Source of the DNA: Ecdyonurus torrentis
Lineage: Eukaryota; Arthropoda; Insecta; Ephemeroptera; Heptageniidae
DNA: 64,000 bases
Assembly: GCA_949318235.1 (NCBI GenBank)
Contig: OX439131.1
Span: 29,079,518 to 29,143,517, forward strand
Reading direction: 5' to 3'
Positions 12,077 to 27,115 of this stretch are shown here, piece after piece. The position numbers and the translations under genes are program-made. Below the pieces are notes generated by a model that saw only the letters and a program-made list of their open reading frames with translations, had not been told where the DNA came from and did not search any database. The number at the start of each line of letters is the position of its first letter. The first letter of the stretch is position 1.

Positions 12077-13744
12077 AATTCTGTTAATTTTTAACAGTTC
12101 TCTTGACAGACAATATTATAGTTCATCTTTCAAATTCAAATAGCATTTATTGTAATTTTGATAGTTTGAAATTTAAAAAAAATATATATATTTTATTCCA
12201 AATTAATTAAGTCAATAATTTATGTGCTCTAAAGAAAATTACATTTTTATTACTTGCAATGTATGGTAATTAAATATAGTTTAAAATTAATGGTTCTACT
12301 AACTTCTTTGTATTGAGGAAAAAAAAAGTTTTTCTTGAAGAAAAGTATCTACTTAGTACGAAACTAAAAAAATTCAAAGTTGGATGTTTATCTCATTTTG
12401 TCAAATTACTTGAAAATATTTTATTTATAATTTTGTTATAATTAACAAACAAATATTAAATATTGCGGTTAAAGTTTTTTTTATTATTATTAATTCTCTT
12501 ATTATTTTTACTTTATGCTGCCTTTTTTTTGTAGGGTTAACAAAAAGAGAAAAGGGAGTGAAATGATGAGGAAAACAGTTGATAAGAACGTGAAGGATTG
12601 TCGTTGTGTGTGGCTTTTCAACATGGAGAGAGAGAGAGAGAGAGAGAACGGACATAAGATTATAGCAGAACCCTTTTGTATTTTACATATATAAAAAAGA
12701 GAGAGAGAGAATGTACTGCTTTACTTTGAGACTCATTTCATATAGCCATAGCATACTAGTCATTAAAAGCAGGAAATTTTCTTAACACAAGATACGAAAG
12801 TTGTAATCAAATCTTTGAAATGGTCGGAAGCAATTAACACAAGGCACCATCACGGTAGATGTATAAAAGACACTACAAAAAAAATATACTTAATTAATGC
12901 TAATTATAAACATTTTACAAATTAAAAAAAAAGTAGTATGACTTCATTTAATTTTACATAATTACTTTTTTACAAGAAAGACTAAAATAATATATATTAT
13001 AAATTTTTCATTAAGGACTCAAGAAATTTATTTTAAGTAATATAATTTTGTAAAATATTAAAATAAATTTTATCTATATAGACTGAAGTTAGAGTTACAA
13101 TCATGTCATTTATATTCATCTTGAGTAAACGCAGATGACAGATGTGCTCTTTGTTCAATATTACATATTATGACATCACTTCATATTTGAAGGTTAAAGG
13201 TTATAAAGCTAATTAAACTTTAATATTATACCAATCAATAGTTCTAAAATTGTATTCATATTGAATTTTGAATGAGATATATAAACTTATAGTATTGATC
13301 GATGGAGAAAAATTATTATTATTATTATAATTTTTTTTACATTATGTTGAAATATCTTATAATTTTTTTATTTTATGATAAAATTTTTGAAAATGTATAA
13401 CAAAATGCCAAGTGTATTATGTTTGTTGCTTTATTTTAAATATGGAAATGTTCCAACTTAATTTTTTTTTATAGCTGTGAATTGAATATATTATGTTCTC
13501 TGATTTATGCGATTTATTTGAACGATTTGTTTCAAGTCATGTGTATAAACATTGCAAATTGCGTGATTGTGCACATGCTATTTAGCCAGATGAGAGAAGG
13601 AGAGAAAGAGAGAGAATATAGTTCATCCCTTAAGTCTGTGGTTTGGACTGCCTGAATTGATTGCATCTTTATGACATGAAAAAGCTAAGAACTACGAATT
13701 TCAAATCCACGCGTAATACGTTTCTTCAAAAAGGAAATTACATC

Positions 13745-13860
<116 letters not shown>

Positions 13861-14379
13861 TGTATGACTTTGTAATACATGTGCTGTGCAACCAAAAATT
13901 TTCTTCACAAGTATAAATCTTAGAGTCAAAACTAAATTTTGCTTCTTCAGCAATTTAAGATCTGAGAAATACCTTATACTTTATAGTGAGTAAAAATAAT
14001 AAATATCTTAATACACTTATCCCAAATTTAGAGAAATATTTTTTTGCTTTTTAGTTCTTGGCCACGCAGAGCTTACTTATGGACTTGTTGGCAGTCTAAC
14101 AAATGGAAAGTGTTTGCTCACGTTATTTTGTATTAAGCTTTTTTCTCTTTAATATAAAATGCTTCCTCCCATTCAGCTTATGACCTCTTCATAAAAGTTT
14201 ATCAGCTCTATGTTAACAAAATGCTGTTTGCTGAGGATTTTTATTTAACATTCAAATAATTATTCTGCATTTTTTTGTTTTTTTTTTTGCCTTTTCTTCT
14301 CCTTTTTCTTTCATTTATGCTGTACAAGTTAGTTTTAAATTATACCATAATATTAGTTTGGTTTTGTAAAGCTCTGGCC

Positions 14380-14479
14380 AAAAGTTCCCGAACGTATTGC
14401 ATTGGAAACTCGCACCCACAATATTGTGTATCTTTATAAGAAAACGCAGCGGCTGCCGCTGCCCCGTTCGGGAACTTTT
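14380..14479. repeat. Short inverted repeat with nested palindrome
   Basis: Perfect 15-base arms AAAAGTTCCCGAACG (14380-14394) and its complement (14465-14479). A second palindrome, GCAGCGG-CTG-CCGCTGC, lies just inside the right arm. Probably a small fold-back element. Confidence 0.55.
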
Positions 14480-14545
14480 TCGTCTTCTGCTTAAATATGT
14501 TCTTATACAGAGTGATCTTGGAGCAGAGATTTATTTCATAGTGGT

Positions 14546-14580
14546 GAAAAGTAGTTTTGCTGTACAGCTTAGTTGAGACA
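14546..14580 (+). repeat. Dispersed GCTGTACAGC unit
   Basis: GAAAAGTAGTTTTGCTGTAC continuing into AGCTTAGTTGAGACA; it matches the unit pair at 44345-44560 at most positions. Confidence 0.45.
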
Positions 14581-14752
14581 ACATAGTTGTAAATCTTTAG
14601 TCTTATTTTTTCCATGCAAAGTTGAATAATAATAATAAAAATCATAGAATGATTGTATAATTACTTAAGTAGCAGATTTTTGCTTTCAAATTGGAAACAA
14701 ATATTATTATAAAGCATTGTACAAGTTTCAATTTCAATTCATTTGAGTGTCA

Positions 14753-14895
<143 letters not shown>

Positions 14896-15360
14896 ACAAA
14901 CTATGTTCATTCCTTAATATTTATTTAAAGTATCTTACATTTTATTTTAAATCAGCAGGATATTAATATTATATTCTTTTCATCTATTTGCTATTATAAA
15001 CCATTATTTATATTGCACAAATAAAAAGAAAACACACCTCATTAAGAAAATATTAATAATAATGATGTATGTATAAGGAAAAATGCAGAGTTTTAAATTA
15101 TATAGAGAGAATGAAATGCAAAAATTACTTGCGTGTTGTATCTCATTTCTCAACTCAGTCAGTGTGTTTATTTATGCTTACACAATAGTACATCGTATAG
15201 TGATTATCTTAGGATTTCTTCAGCTTGCTCAGACTTTTCTTAATATAACATTCCTTTTTCCTTTTGCTATGTTTCTTTGTGAATGTGTATTTACACTAGT
15301 GATGTGGTACAGTGTAGTGTGTAGCATGAAGAGAGTAATGAGAATACTGAAACGCAGTCC

Positions 15361-15363
<3 letters not shown>

Positions 15364-15420
<57 letters not shown>
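15364..15420. repeat. (TA)n microsatellite
   Basis: Pure TA repeat at the end of a 113-codon open frame that is not otherwise protein-like. Confidence 0.98.
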
Positions 15421-15424
<4 letters not shown>

Positions 15425-16389
15425 TATAAAATATATCTTTTATATTAAAATACACTATGGAATTACCTTTTGTGTTTATACATTATTATAATAGTTATTT
15501 TAATATCTTGTTAAATTTTTCTACTATTTAAATTTCAACCAAATTATTTAGTGACTGAATAAAAAAATAATAATAATAAAATAAAAAAAAAAACTTGGCC
15601 CTAAGTTATATTATTTTAATATAATATTATATAAGAACTATCAAGTTACTTTGAATTTATTTCATTAAATTTTCAAATTTCTAAAATTGATTTATAATGT
15701 AGATAACACAAATTGAAATGAATATTTATAAATTTAAAATAAACCATTTAATGAAGAAAAATAAATTAGGACTCTTTGAAATTTTGTAGTGATTGCAAAT
15801 ATAGATCGTTTAAAACATGTAAATAAAATTTATATTAATTAAATAATTAATTAAAAAAAAAACAATGTTAAAAAGTTAGGCATTTACTTTTAATTTAACA
15901 AATTGTATATGATAAAAAATATATAAATTGTTATAATAATAATAAAAAAAAAGTATCTATTATTTACATTATATAATATGATATCATGGTGTATACATAC
16001 ACGGTTTGTTGTTACGTAAACAAAATGGCAGTATAATTATGTTTGTTTTTAATTATAACATCATTTAAAATAAATATTATAGTACTAAATATCTATAATT
16101 TTTTACTTTATATGCTAATAATTTATGTATAAATTTTTTTTTCCAAGGTAAAAAAATAAATAAATTATATTTCAATTTTAATAGATAATCAGTGGGTTAT
16201 TATTATTCATGCCTCTGATAATAATAAAAATGATAATTTTCTCTTTGATCACAATAATGATGATGTACACGATATTTAATGCAGCATTTCTTTTTGTAAA
16301 TAGTTAACTATATATGAATAAAATTATGTACAAATTTTTTATTTGGAGAGTTTAAAAAAGTAAAATTTAATTATAGTTACTATAATATA

Positions 16390-16535
<146 letters not shown>

Positions 16536-19112
16536 TAGTTATTGTTAACCAAAACATACACATAATATATTTATACTAGATTTTACTTTATAGTATACGG
16601 TATTCATGACAACATTTTCATAACAGTATTTCATTGATTTTTTTTTTTTTATTTTATTTTTTTTTGCTTTTACTTTTAAGTATAATAAATTATTCTTTTC
16701 TGTAAAATAATAATAATGAAGTTACACAAAATTATTAGGTAGCGTTGTTTTAATTATACTTTAAATTGTGGTGAAAGTAATAAAAGTTGTGTGAAATTAA
16801 CTTCATAATGTTAAAATATGAATGTATGTTTATACATTAGGGAAAACATTATGAATGTATAGGAAAATGAGTAATTTTAAAGTTTAAAATACCATAATTT
16901 ATGTCTCATAATTTAGTATGTTTTTTAATCCTTTTTTTTTTAAATAAACATTTAATTATAAGTTTTATTTGATATTATGATATTAAAGCTAAGGCAAAAA
17001 ACAAATGTAATTATAAATACAAGCGTTAACTATTTCAATAATAATTTATTTTTTATTGTTTTTAAAATAACAGACTTTTTTTTTTGTAAAACGTTTTGCC
17101 TAAAAAATATATACATACATATCACACAGTATTTTATTTTTTGAATTATATTTGGCGCTCTTTACACAGCTATTTTATCATAATACCTTTTTTTTCCTTC
17201 CATACAAAGAGTAAAAGAACTTAAAAATTGTCAAAGGGTCACATGGTATAACAGAACAAAGGCAATTTATAATTACATACGGTAAACGCGATACTGGGGT
17301 ATTCATGGTAGGTATTTTATATTTTCGTCTACATAAATTACGTACGTTTTTAAGTAGGAAAAAAAACAGTATATAATATGAAACTTTTAAGGATATGATA
17401 TAGAATTCATAAGATTATTAAAAATAAATCTATAATTAAGCCTAGCAATAAGATGAACATAAAATTCTTAAATTTAAGCACATCTTTTTCAGAATCACTT
17501 TATCAAAGAATAATTTTTATTTTCAATGAAAGCATAGAAAATTTACTGTTAAAGAAAGTTGAACTTTGTGGTGCTTCCTTTTTGATAAAAAATTTACGAT
17601 TAGGAATGATTGAAATTGGATATAGACGTGAAAATGTCAAAAAAGTATTTTGAACATTCGGTGTGTTTACTTTTTGTGTGTTTCATTATATTTCCATCAA
17701 ATTACTTTCTGTTTAGCTAACGTCAACATTCTGAATACAATAAAGGGGAAAAAATAAATAAAAAAGGAGAAAGTAGAAGAATATAGAAAAAAAAAGTAAA
17801 ATAGAACAGTACAGTAAAAAAACAGATAATTTGAAAGTAACAAAAAATATAATACATTTTTGCATATTTATATAAACGAAATTTTAAATTATAAAATAAA
17901 TGAAGACTCAATTAGTTTACTTAATTTTGAATGCCATGAATAACGAGAGAAATGGACAAAAAGTTTTTAGAAACGCCTACACCTACACGTTATATGACTT
18001 TCATTAGTTTTAATTTTTGCATACTTGGAAAAGCATTAGGTTTTACAATGAAGTTGTTCTATTAATTTAAATTTATAATATATAAAAGATAACAAAACTG
18101 TATGTAGTCTGAAATGTTAAAGTGGATAAAATGAAGTTTTAATTGTTACAATTTGATAGTTAATTTTAGCAATTCAAATTTTTAGTTTATAATTTTGTAT
18201 GTTAAGACTATCATTTAACTTTTTTCTTAATTACTGTTATTTAAAATTACATCATTCACACACATATATATTTATATATTGTTAAGAATAATTGTATAAG
18301 AAGTGTAAAATTATATGAACAGAATTTATTTTCACGCGTGAAAAACTTTCAATTTCATGCATTGTTATATCATTTTTATATTATATATTTTTGAATTCTT
18401 GACAAATCTTATATAATACTATTTCAAGTAGACGATTTAAGAAGAAAAAAAGCAACGAGATCCTAAGTCGACATGAAAACTAGCTTTGTTATATCGATTT
18501 GAGTATTTTATATATATATATACTTTATATGTTTTAAAAAGAAAGGAAAGAAAAATACACATTGCTTTGGGGGATTATTTTTATAATAATAATACTAGAT
18601 AAAAAAATATATTCTGAAATACAATGTGACGTTAAGTTTTAACTGTTTCTTCAGGCAATTTTTTTAAGACTACTTTTCCTTTCAATAAAAAGATAAAGAG
18701 ACAAAAAAGTATATCTATGTAAAAGATGAAGGTGCTTCTCAAACGTTTCCTTTCCTTTCCATTCCTCCTTTTTTTTTTTTTTTTTTTTTCTTTTTAAGAC
18801 ACTTTTTTTTTGTAAAAAGAAAACTTTTTTTTTAATAAGGAATATACATATATACTTTCATTTATCATGCCACGAGGAAAACTCAAATTAAATAATGTAA
18901 AGAAGGAAAACAAGTCATTATAATTGTACAGTACGTAGGTAGATGCAAAGTCACTTGTGTGTAAAATGTTGCAAGTTAAAGTATGTTTTTCACATTTTGT
19001 CTGTTTCAATAAATGAAGTTTAATGTTGGAGACCTAATTAAAGATATTGAATTATAATGAGAATAAAATTGTTACACTATTTTTTCATTTCAAAAGTCAA
19101 AGTACGGAAGAC

Positions 19113-19147
<35 letters not shown>

Positions 19148-19441
19148 AAACCTTGGACTTAAAATATTTGAAAATTGATTAAATATACATGAGTATAATT
19201 GATAGAAACTTCAATTACAACAAAATAAAACTTTAAAATTTAGTATATAATATTTATATATAAATAAAAGTATATTTTCAATTAAATTCAATAGGTAAAG
19301 ATCAAATATATAGACTAAATATATTATTATTACACACATTTTTGAAATCGTATTTAAAAAAAAAAAATGTTGATCTATCCAAGAATTGTATATTATAATA
19401 ATATATATATAATGAAAATGAGTTCTATACCACACAACAGG

Positions 19442-19612
<171 letters not shown>

Positions 19613-19868
19613 TTTTAAAGTGCGAGTCCATTACTGTAAAAAGATAATCTGTTGATTTTTTTTATAATCAATCATGTTGCTGACAGCAAGGAAAAAATTC
19701 ATTTCTAACAAATTTATATAAAAATATATGCAAATAAAATAATATTAATAACTCTGAATCTTCAACTAGTTGAAGCAATTATATAATACTTATTTTTACA
19801 CTTTCTAAGTAATAACATAATTTTAAAAAAAAATTCGATATCTAATATTAAATAAGAAAATAACATAA

Positions 19869-20211
19869 TTAAAGGAATAGACCAGAGAAAAAGATAAGCA
19901 TTTATATCACAAAACACTTGATGGGATTAACATAAATAACTTTAGTTTGTCTCAAAACCCAACAGTAGCCCCGTAGCAGTGATCAGAAAATTCGATTTAT
20001 GCAACCCGCACAACATTTTCATACTAATTTTTGCATGTTTCTGACGTCATAAACATGAATTTTCACGCAAATTGCATACTTTACAGTTTTTTCACGCTCT
20101 CTCGTGGGGCTATATTAACATTCTGGTAAAAATTTTCATCAGTTTTGAAGATCCCAAATCGTATTTATTCATTAAAAAGCACATGTGGTTTTATGTGGTC
20201 TATGGCTTTAA
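19869..20211 (+). mobile_element. MITE family B, copy 2
   Basis: 343-base element flanked by TTAA, with termini TTAAAGGAATAGACCA and, reversed, TTAAAGCCATAGACCAC. The interior carries AGTAGCCCCGTAGCAGTGAT, TTTCTGACGTCATAAAC and CACGCTCTCTCGTGGGGCT. No ORF. Nearly identical to the copy at 27116-27458. Confidence 0.85.
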
Positions 20212-20295
20212 GATAATATCATTAATTTATTGCATATATAAATAATATTATTGGTAAAAGTTGAATAATTTTGTTATAAAGTATTATTATTTTAA

Positions 20296-20433
20296 TAGCC
20301 CGTTCACACTCAGCAATATCTGCACTATAGAATACATTTTACTGCATGAAAGTTGACTGCATTTAATTTAAGATTTGGTGCAATCAAATCTATTACACGA
20401 TAAAAGTATTACCCCGTGTGAGCAGAACTTTAA
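20296..20433. mobile_element. Fold-back MITE family C, short copy
   Basis: Outer arms GCCCGTTCACACTCAGCAATA and, reversed, TTCTGCTCACACGGGGTAATA enclose only the GCATTTAAT/TTGATTGCA-like blocks. TTAA sits just outside on the left and at the right limit. It resembles the outer ends of the copy at 33329-33779 with the middle missing. Confidence 0.65.
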
Positions 20434-20671
20434 AGGTATAAAAATAGTAATATATTTTCTGTCTGTTAAATATTTGTTTTTTATATTTTGATTCAATGTA
20501 CTTATTTAATGCTATTTTTAACAATGAGAATCTATTTATTTTTATTAGGAATATTTATGAATAGTTCATATTGTGAAATATTTTTATGTCAATTTAATTT
20601 TATGTATTATAAATTTATAATAAAAGCATTAGGTTCAACTGCGTATATATGTATTCAAATTTAATGCTTTT

Positions 20672-20701
20672 GGTGGTCACCTTAAGGCATTTAGGTGACC
20701 T
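20672..20701. repeat. Short palindrome GGTCACC...GGTGACC
   Basis: TGGTCACC and GGTGACCT face each other across a 12-base centre. Read in reverse it shares AGGTCACCTAA with the half-site cluster near 9368. Confidence 0.5.
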
Positions 20702-23356
20702 AACAGTAAGTGTTTTAATAAATTGCATGTTATATTATTTCAAAACATGTCAAGAATGTCATGTAATATTCAAAATATATAATAGGCCAAAATTAAAATT
20801 ATACTAAAAATAATACAAAGGAAAAATTAAAAAAAAAATTAAAGATTTACTTAAAATATTTATAATTTAAAATTACTTAAAAAAGGATTTATTATTCACT
20901 TGAGGTCTTTCTTTTTTCATGCATATCAAAGTTAGCTTTGAGACTCGGTATAATATAATAGAGAAGCAAGTGTGTATTTTTCCTAGAGTAAAGCAATGTA
21001 TTCGTTAAGTTAGGTATATAGTGTGTACGTATAAGTTTAGTACTTGAAGAGAAATTCAAGTGTCAAAGTGAATTACAATGAATATATAGAGAGGAAAAAA
21101 GAAAAAAGAAAGAGATATATAGAAGATTCTTACGTATTATGTGGGTGCCATGGGCATACAATGTCAATAAAGTATGTCAAAAAAAAAAAAAAAAAAACTT
21201 TGTTCGAGTGTTTGACGTCTAAACTAACTTTCCTTTCACAAAAAAAGAAGAAGAAAAAAAAAAAAAAAAAAAAAAAAAAACCTAGAAAAATATAGATAAA
21301 AAAGTAACTATAAAAAAATGTTATGAGTAGTGGAATTAAAATAATGCGATATTACAGTAATCTTAATTTAAGAATGAATACCGTATTTATTGATCGTGAC
21401 TATAGACCGATTGCACTCATATTTAAGAGCAACCATTTTGTTGGTCAGGAACACATAGGCTAGCATAGGAAAAATTTCTTTTTTATTTTTTTTAATAGCA
21501 AAAGAAGCTTTAAAGCTCAATCAACGCCTTATTTCTAGCTCCTAATAAGCTCGAAAAATATGAGAAAAATTCGTCCAGTTGAAATAAACTTTTATTATGT
21601 GTAAAAATTAGGAGATATGATGTTTCCCCTATGCTGGACAATGCATTAGGCACCACAAATATGCCAACAAAGCGCAAGGATGTGCAAGGGATATTAAACT
21701 GTATAATTATTTTCAGGTTGCTTTTGTTTCATTGTACTATTTATGTGCCGACGAAATTTTTGCCGTCTTGTTGGAATTTATAGTGAGGCTTGTTGAAATG
21801 TCCCAAATAAGGTCATCAACAAAGCTTCTTCAGATAAATATATTAAAATAATAAAATTCTCATTCTGTAAATTTACAAAACTCAAAAAGTGCAAAATCAT
21901 TTAAAATCGTTTCAGGAATGCTTTTTTTTTTTTTTTTTTTTTTTTTTAGTTATAATGGAACAGTTAATATACTAATAGTATTATGTGAAAAAGATTATAT
22001 GGTTTTACATGTATTTATTATGGAAATAGATAATTCGTGTTGAAGTGTAAATTATTCTATTGGATTAGATTCATGTTAATCTATATTATATTTAATTATG
22101 TTTTAATTAATAAAAGTGATAACCAATTAAGTGAAACATTCACAAACAAATTAATGAGTCTTATAAGTTATTAAATAAATTGAAAAAAGACATAGTTTTC
22201 ATTTTCAAAATAAATTATTAAATTATATTTTTTAAAAAGGGGGAAAAAAGAAGTTACAAATAATATATACCTTTCTTTCAAATAATAAAATATATAATAT
22301 TAAATATGATTTTGAAGATAAAAAAAAGCTGAATTCATTTATTTGCTTGTATTTGTATTCTAAAATGTCAAATCACATTACTGATTTATAATTCAATGTA
22401 TTGGTAAATATACTTTACCGATGCGTGAATGAAAGAAATTTTTATTTTTTTCGACACAAACTGTGCATACATAGAAATGGTGATTGATGTGATGTATTGA
22501 GTCGATATACATTCAAAGTTTTTTCTTTTTTACGACCTAACAAAAGGAATGCTTTTATTTTTTTTTTTTTTTTTTTGTAACTTTTTTTTTTTTTTTTTTT
22601 TTTTTTGTGAGTATAACTCTTACTACATAGAAAGAAAAAACCCTTTACAGTAGGAAGACAAAAAATGTAAAATTTACAAGGAAATATATAAAATATAAGA
22701 CCAATTTTATATTCTTATTTCTATTTTTCAGAGAGAATATAGAACCTTTGAGAAATGGCAAAAAAAGTTGTTAAACTATGTAGAGTTCAATTGAAATAGT
22801 AATGTGTATATTTTTTGTGAGACTATTTTGGTGAGTTTCTATAGGAATTTGAAACTGACAGTTAGTATGTCACTACTTTTAAATATTTGATGATTTTCAT
22901 ACTTCATAAACTATATGTTCATATGATGGTATACGTAAACATATATTATATATTTATTATAGTTGTAGAATACTATATTATACAAAATTAATTAAACCTT
23001 AGTTCTTTAAAATCATTCATTCTGCCTTAAATTATCTAAATCAGAAATTTCAGCCTACTTAGAACAGATTTATTAGATACATTATAATTATGTTATATAT
23101 ACTATTTTTGAATAGCTGAACCTGAAGTTATATTCACATATATGCATTTATTTGTTGCAACTTTACAAAGCATAATAATTATTCCTATTCATTATTTAAA
23201 TTAAATTTAAATATTAAAATTATTATTATTGTATAATTATTTGCAATGAAAAAGTGTCAACAAATAAATGAATCCATCCATGAATGAAAGCATCCGAAGA
23301 TATTTTTACTATAAAATTTCTTACTTTGTTCAACGTTGGCTAAAAATTGTGTATAT

Positions 23357-23889
23357 TAGAGCTGTAAATTTAAACCAGTTCAAGCACCCACCCGGGCCAA
23401 AATCTTCGAGTGCTTGTTTTTTTTGAAAATGGTCAACCCTGGTTTTGAGCTTTTAGCTCGAAAACGAGCTATTTCGAGTTATGCTCGTGAATGACTCGTA
23501 AAAAAAATGAGCTTTTGAAAATAAATCGAGCTAAAAAACAATTTTTTCAGAACGCAAGGAAAAAATAATTTGTAATTTTTGTTTAAGCTTGTGTTTTTAA
23601 TATTCTGTCATGCAAAATATGCTGTTTAAAATATCATTAAAAAATATTTTTATTTTATTTATGACTTGTACCCTTCAAAAACATTTTTTTCGTAATGAAA
23701 ATCGAGCTTTTTTCTTTATAGGCTTGAAATCTCGTTTTCAAACTTCAGCTCAAATATCGAGCTTTCCGAGCTTTGGCTCGTTTTTCGAGTTTAAGCTCGA
23801 TTTCAAGCTAAACCCGGGTTTCAAGTCAAACCGTGCTAAATAATTTCAGCCCGGGCTTAAAAAATTTCGAGTTTTTTTTTACAGCTCTA
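23357..23889. mobile_element. hAT-type non-autonomous DNA transposon with 8-base target duplication
   Basis: The element has terminal inverted repeats TAGAGCTGTAAA at the left and TTTACAGCTCTA at the right, flanked on both sides by the direct repeat GTGTATAT (23349-23356 and 23890-23897). An 8-base duplication and TAG-type termini are features of the hAT superfamily. The 533-base interior contains no transposase; it is built of repeated, partly palindromic GAGCT/AGCTCG words and CCCGGG-like blocks near both ends, which together form long imperfect inverted arms. Mobilisation would need a transposase from elsewhere in the genome. Confidence 0.85.
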
Positions 23890-24168
23890 GTGTATATCAA
23901 TTGAAAGGCTATAGATGATAGATTATTAAAAGAAGTTTTTTATATACTTGCTTTAATACTAGGCTGGCTCGTGTTCGTATAGTTCTATAGATCTTGGCGG
24001 CTAAATTATGTTTTATGGATATAATATATCGAAGTGTAAAACAATATGTATTATACATATAAATATATGTACATAATAAATAAATAAAAAAAAATGACTG
24101 CCTTTTTAAATTTATAGAACAATATAAAGGAAATGTGGGAAATAAAAAAATGAAATTTTAATACTCAC

Positions 24169-24332
24169 CGGTGCGAAAATTAACGACTATGTCGATGAGA
24201 AAAATGGTGTCAGATAAACAGTTGAAGGCAATCCACCGCGTACTGAGGTCATCATTAAAGAAAGAAATGGCAACTGGCAGGATGATGAGATTAGCTACTA
24301 ACAAAAGTAGCATACAAAGGTCCCAATAGAAC
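24169..24332 (-). CDS. HCN: HCN/Ih channel, exon encoding S1 and S2 (partial gene)
   Basis: Internal coding exon of a hyperpolarization-activated cyclic-nucleotide-gated cation channel, the plasma-membrane channel that carries the pacemaker current. Read on the minus strand after a gttttcAG acceptor, it encodes [20 protein letters not shown] (S1), a short acidic loop with FFNDD, then [20 protein letters not shown] (S2) and RT, ending at a CACCG|gtgagt donor. The first base completes an arginine codon and the last base starts a glycine codon supplied by the next exon at 7101. The 164-base length and both phases agree with that joining. The wording of S1 and S2 is what I recall for arthropod Ih channels such as Drosophila Ih; that is memory, not a search. 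The upstream exon carrying the conserved N-terminal HCN region was not found in this window. Confidence 0.95.
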
Positions 24333-25606
24333 CTGAAAACACGAGAAAAAAAACATATATTATGTTGATGTTAGTCATCAATTTGATTTCATTCTATAGA
24401 AAAAAAATTTAGGTACAAGAAAAAGGTAGATCCAACTTTGAAAATAAATTTGAAAATCGAAAATGCAAGTCATTTTTTTTTCTTCTCGTTGTTGAATATA
24501 TAAAAAATTACATTCAAGTTCAGCTGTCTTTACCACATATTACAAAATCTATTACGTATTTTTGAACATAAAAAAAGAATTTGTGACAAATTTACATGAG
24601 ATAGATTTTATTTTTAACATTGATACTATCAAAATGTTTAAGGTAAAAATAAGGCTTTTATATTCAAGTATAAAAAAAAAGTGATAAAATATATCTTTAT
24701 TATATTTATTATAAAAACAAGCACCCCTTAAGTATTTTTTTTGTATAATTTAGCAACACATTACCATAACCTTTGTTTTGGTTATATAATCACGTTTTTG
24801 TTAGCATAACCATATTTTTTTATCATTTTAAGCAGGCAGCAACAACAGCAGCAGCAGGTACTGTAGGTTTGTGTCTCGTACATATGAATAACCGCAACAT
24901 CGAGTATACAAAATGTCATAAAACAAGAACTGTCTTGACAAGTGTTTGTGACATGAAATAGATAGCATTGTTTTTGTAGTACTAGCAAAACTTACATACA
25001 AAATAAAAAGCACTTTTTAAAAAAAAAAAAAAAAAATACGATGACAGGACTATATAATGTCAAAAAGTTATAAAGATAATAAAAAAAATGTGTATTTTTA
25101 TTATTTTGTAATACTTTTATTGATTTGTCTACATTTTTTTTTTCAATGATATTTGTATTATAAAATATTTTACAGGTATATTTTTTTAATTCAAATATAT
25201 CATTTTTATGTACAGCTGTAAGTATACAAATAATTATTGAGCACTGATATAAAATCATCCATTTTGGTTCTCTTTTGCAGAGATGTATAATGTGCATACA
25301 TAATAATATTTAAAAATAGGGCTATAATTTCAATCACGTATTAAACAAACTATTATTTCAAACTAGTAGCTTATACAATTTTTAAATTATTAGTGTGTTA
25401 CAACAACAGCAAAATTTAAAAATACACTAATAATATTAAATTTAAAAAATATAAGAATTCGATTTTTTTCAATCAATATCATAGTATTTTAGTTACTCAC
25501 TTGTTGTACTATGATTAAAAATTAAACTGTTGGACATGTCTTTCAACTTTTGTTATGGATGAGTTCTCTGTTGAAAGTAGGTACGTAGTACGTACATTTC
25601 TAAAAG

Positions 25607-25610
<4 letters not shown>

Positions 25611-25675
<65 letters not shown>

Positions 25676-25676
25676 A
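25611..25676. repeat. (GA)n microsatellite
   Basis: GA repeat with two GG interruptions. Confidence 0.97.
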
Positions 25677-26069
25677 ACTTATATTTACTATTTGAAATCA
25701 GTAAGGTCAAACTTGAACTTATATGTGAAGTAAATGCCATCTTTATTTGTGAAAAAAAGTTTTTAGATTTTTTGGTACATACATATATGTACAGTACATA
25801 CAAGGAAAGAGGAAGAAAGATAGAAAGAGACTCCCAAGGGGAAATAGTTTTCAATTGTGTGCGACAAGGCACCAGGACCAACAACTAAACTTTTTTTTTT
25901 TTCCACCCAAAAAGAGACAAACAACAAAAGTTGTCTACCTCAGAGGCAATTTTTGATATCACAAAAAATATTTAGTGCAAATTGAAGTTTATATTATTAA
26001 AGTCATTTACAAAGAGAATTATACATTAGTTTATTATTATATTGTCTCTATGTCGTTGAAAGGTTAAAT

Positions 26070-26196
<127 letters not shown>

Positions 26197-27115
26197 GCGT
26201 ATAGTAAATAAATTCGAGTTTTTTCTTTTTAATTAAAATAAATGTTGTAACAGAAATAATTTCATTTAAGCTTTTCTTTTTACGGTTAAAAATCAATTAT
26301 GGAGAACTTGAAAAGGATTATTTTTTTTTTTAATACAAAATACAAGTTGTAAAAGAATATGTAAGCTCTTCCACTTGTTTTTTTTAGTAACCATGTAAAA
26401 AATACCTTGTATCATCGATTGAAATTTAATATTAAAAACCGAGTTCTAGAATGAATATGGGTAGAGAATAATCTTGGTCATGTAAATAACAACAAAAATA
26501 GAAATATTATTTTAGTTGAAATAAATTTTTCTTAAATATTACATAAATAGGCCGTCAGCGCATACCAACCTAGCTTTTCCATAAGAAACATACAAAATGT
26601 TTTAAATAATTAAAATGCACTACTTAGTTACTTTAACTTTCTCCCGCGGGTATCAATTAAAATAATATGTACTTGTTCAACTTGTTGTAAAGAATTGTAA
26701 ATTAATCATAATCTTTCAACACTAATGTTATGTCACTTTAATTTCAATTTCCATACATTAAAAAGAAAATATATATGTTTATATAAAATACAAATTTTCA
26801 TAGAAATATTAAAAATTAAAAGATAATTAATAACATGTTGTCAAGGAAAACGATTTGCTCTATAATATAGTGAAGTTTATGAATTACCTTTTCTATCTGA
26901 AAGCGCAGTAATTCCTTTCAACATCTTATAAAGTAAATCAAAGCTTCAATTTTTTTCTTCAGTTTATTTTTCATTAATTTTCTTAGTAATTAAGTCGTAA
27001 TTATATATATAATATGACATAGAAAACTCCATGTTTACATGCTATTGAAAAGAAAAACTATTATATCGTTTATATAGCTGTACAGCAGGATAAATCCGGA
27101 AATAACATAATAATA

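Noticed and set aside
15083..15424. 113-codon plus-strand ORF with hydrophobic stretches
   Set aside because: It ends in the TA microsatellite (Tyr-Ile repeat), matches no family I know and has AT-driven composition; no splice or expression support.
23610..23843. 77-codon plus-strand ORF
   Set aside because: Lies within the hAT non-autonomous element and reflects its repeated GAGCT words.
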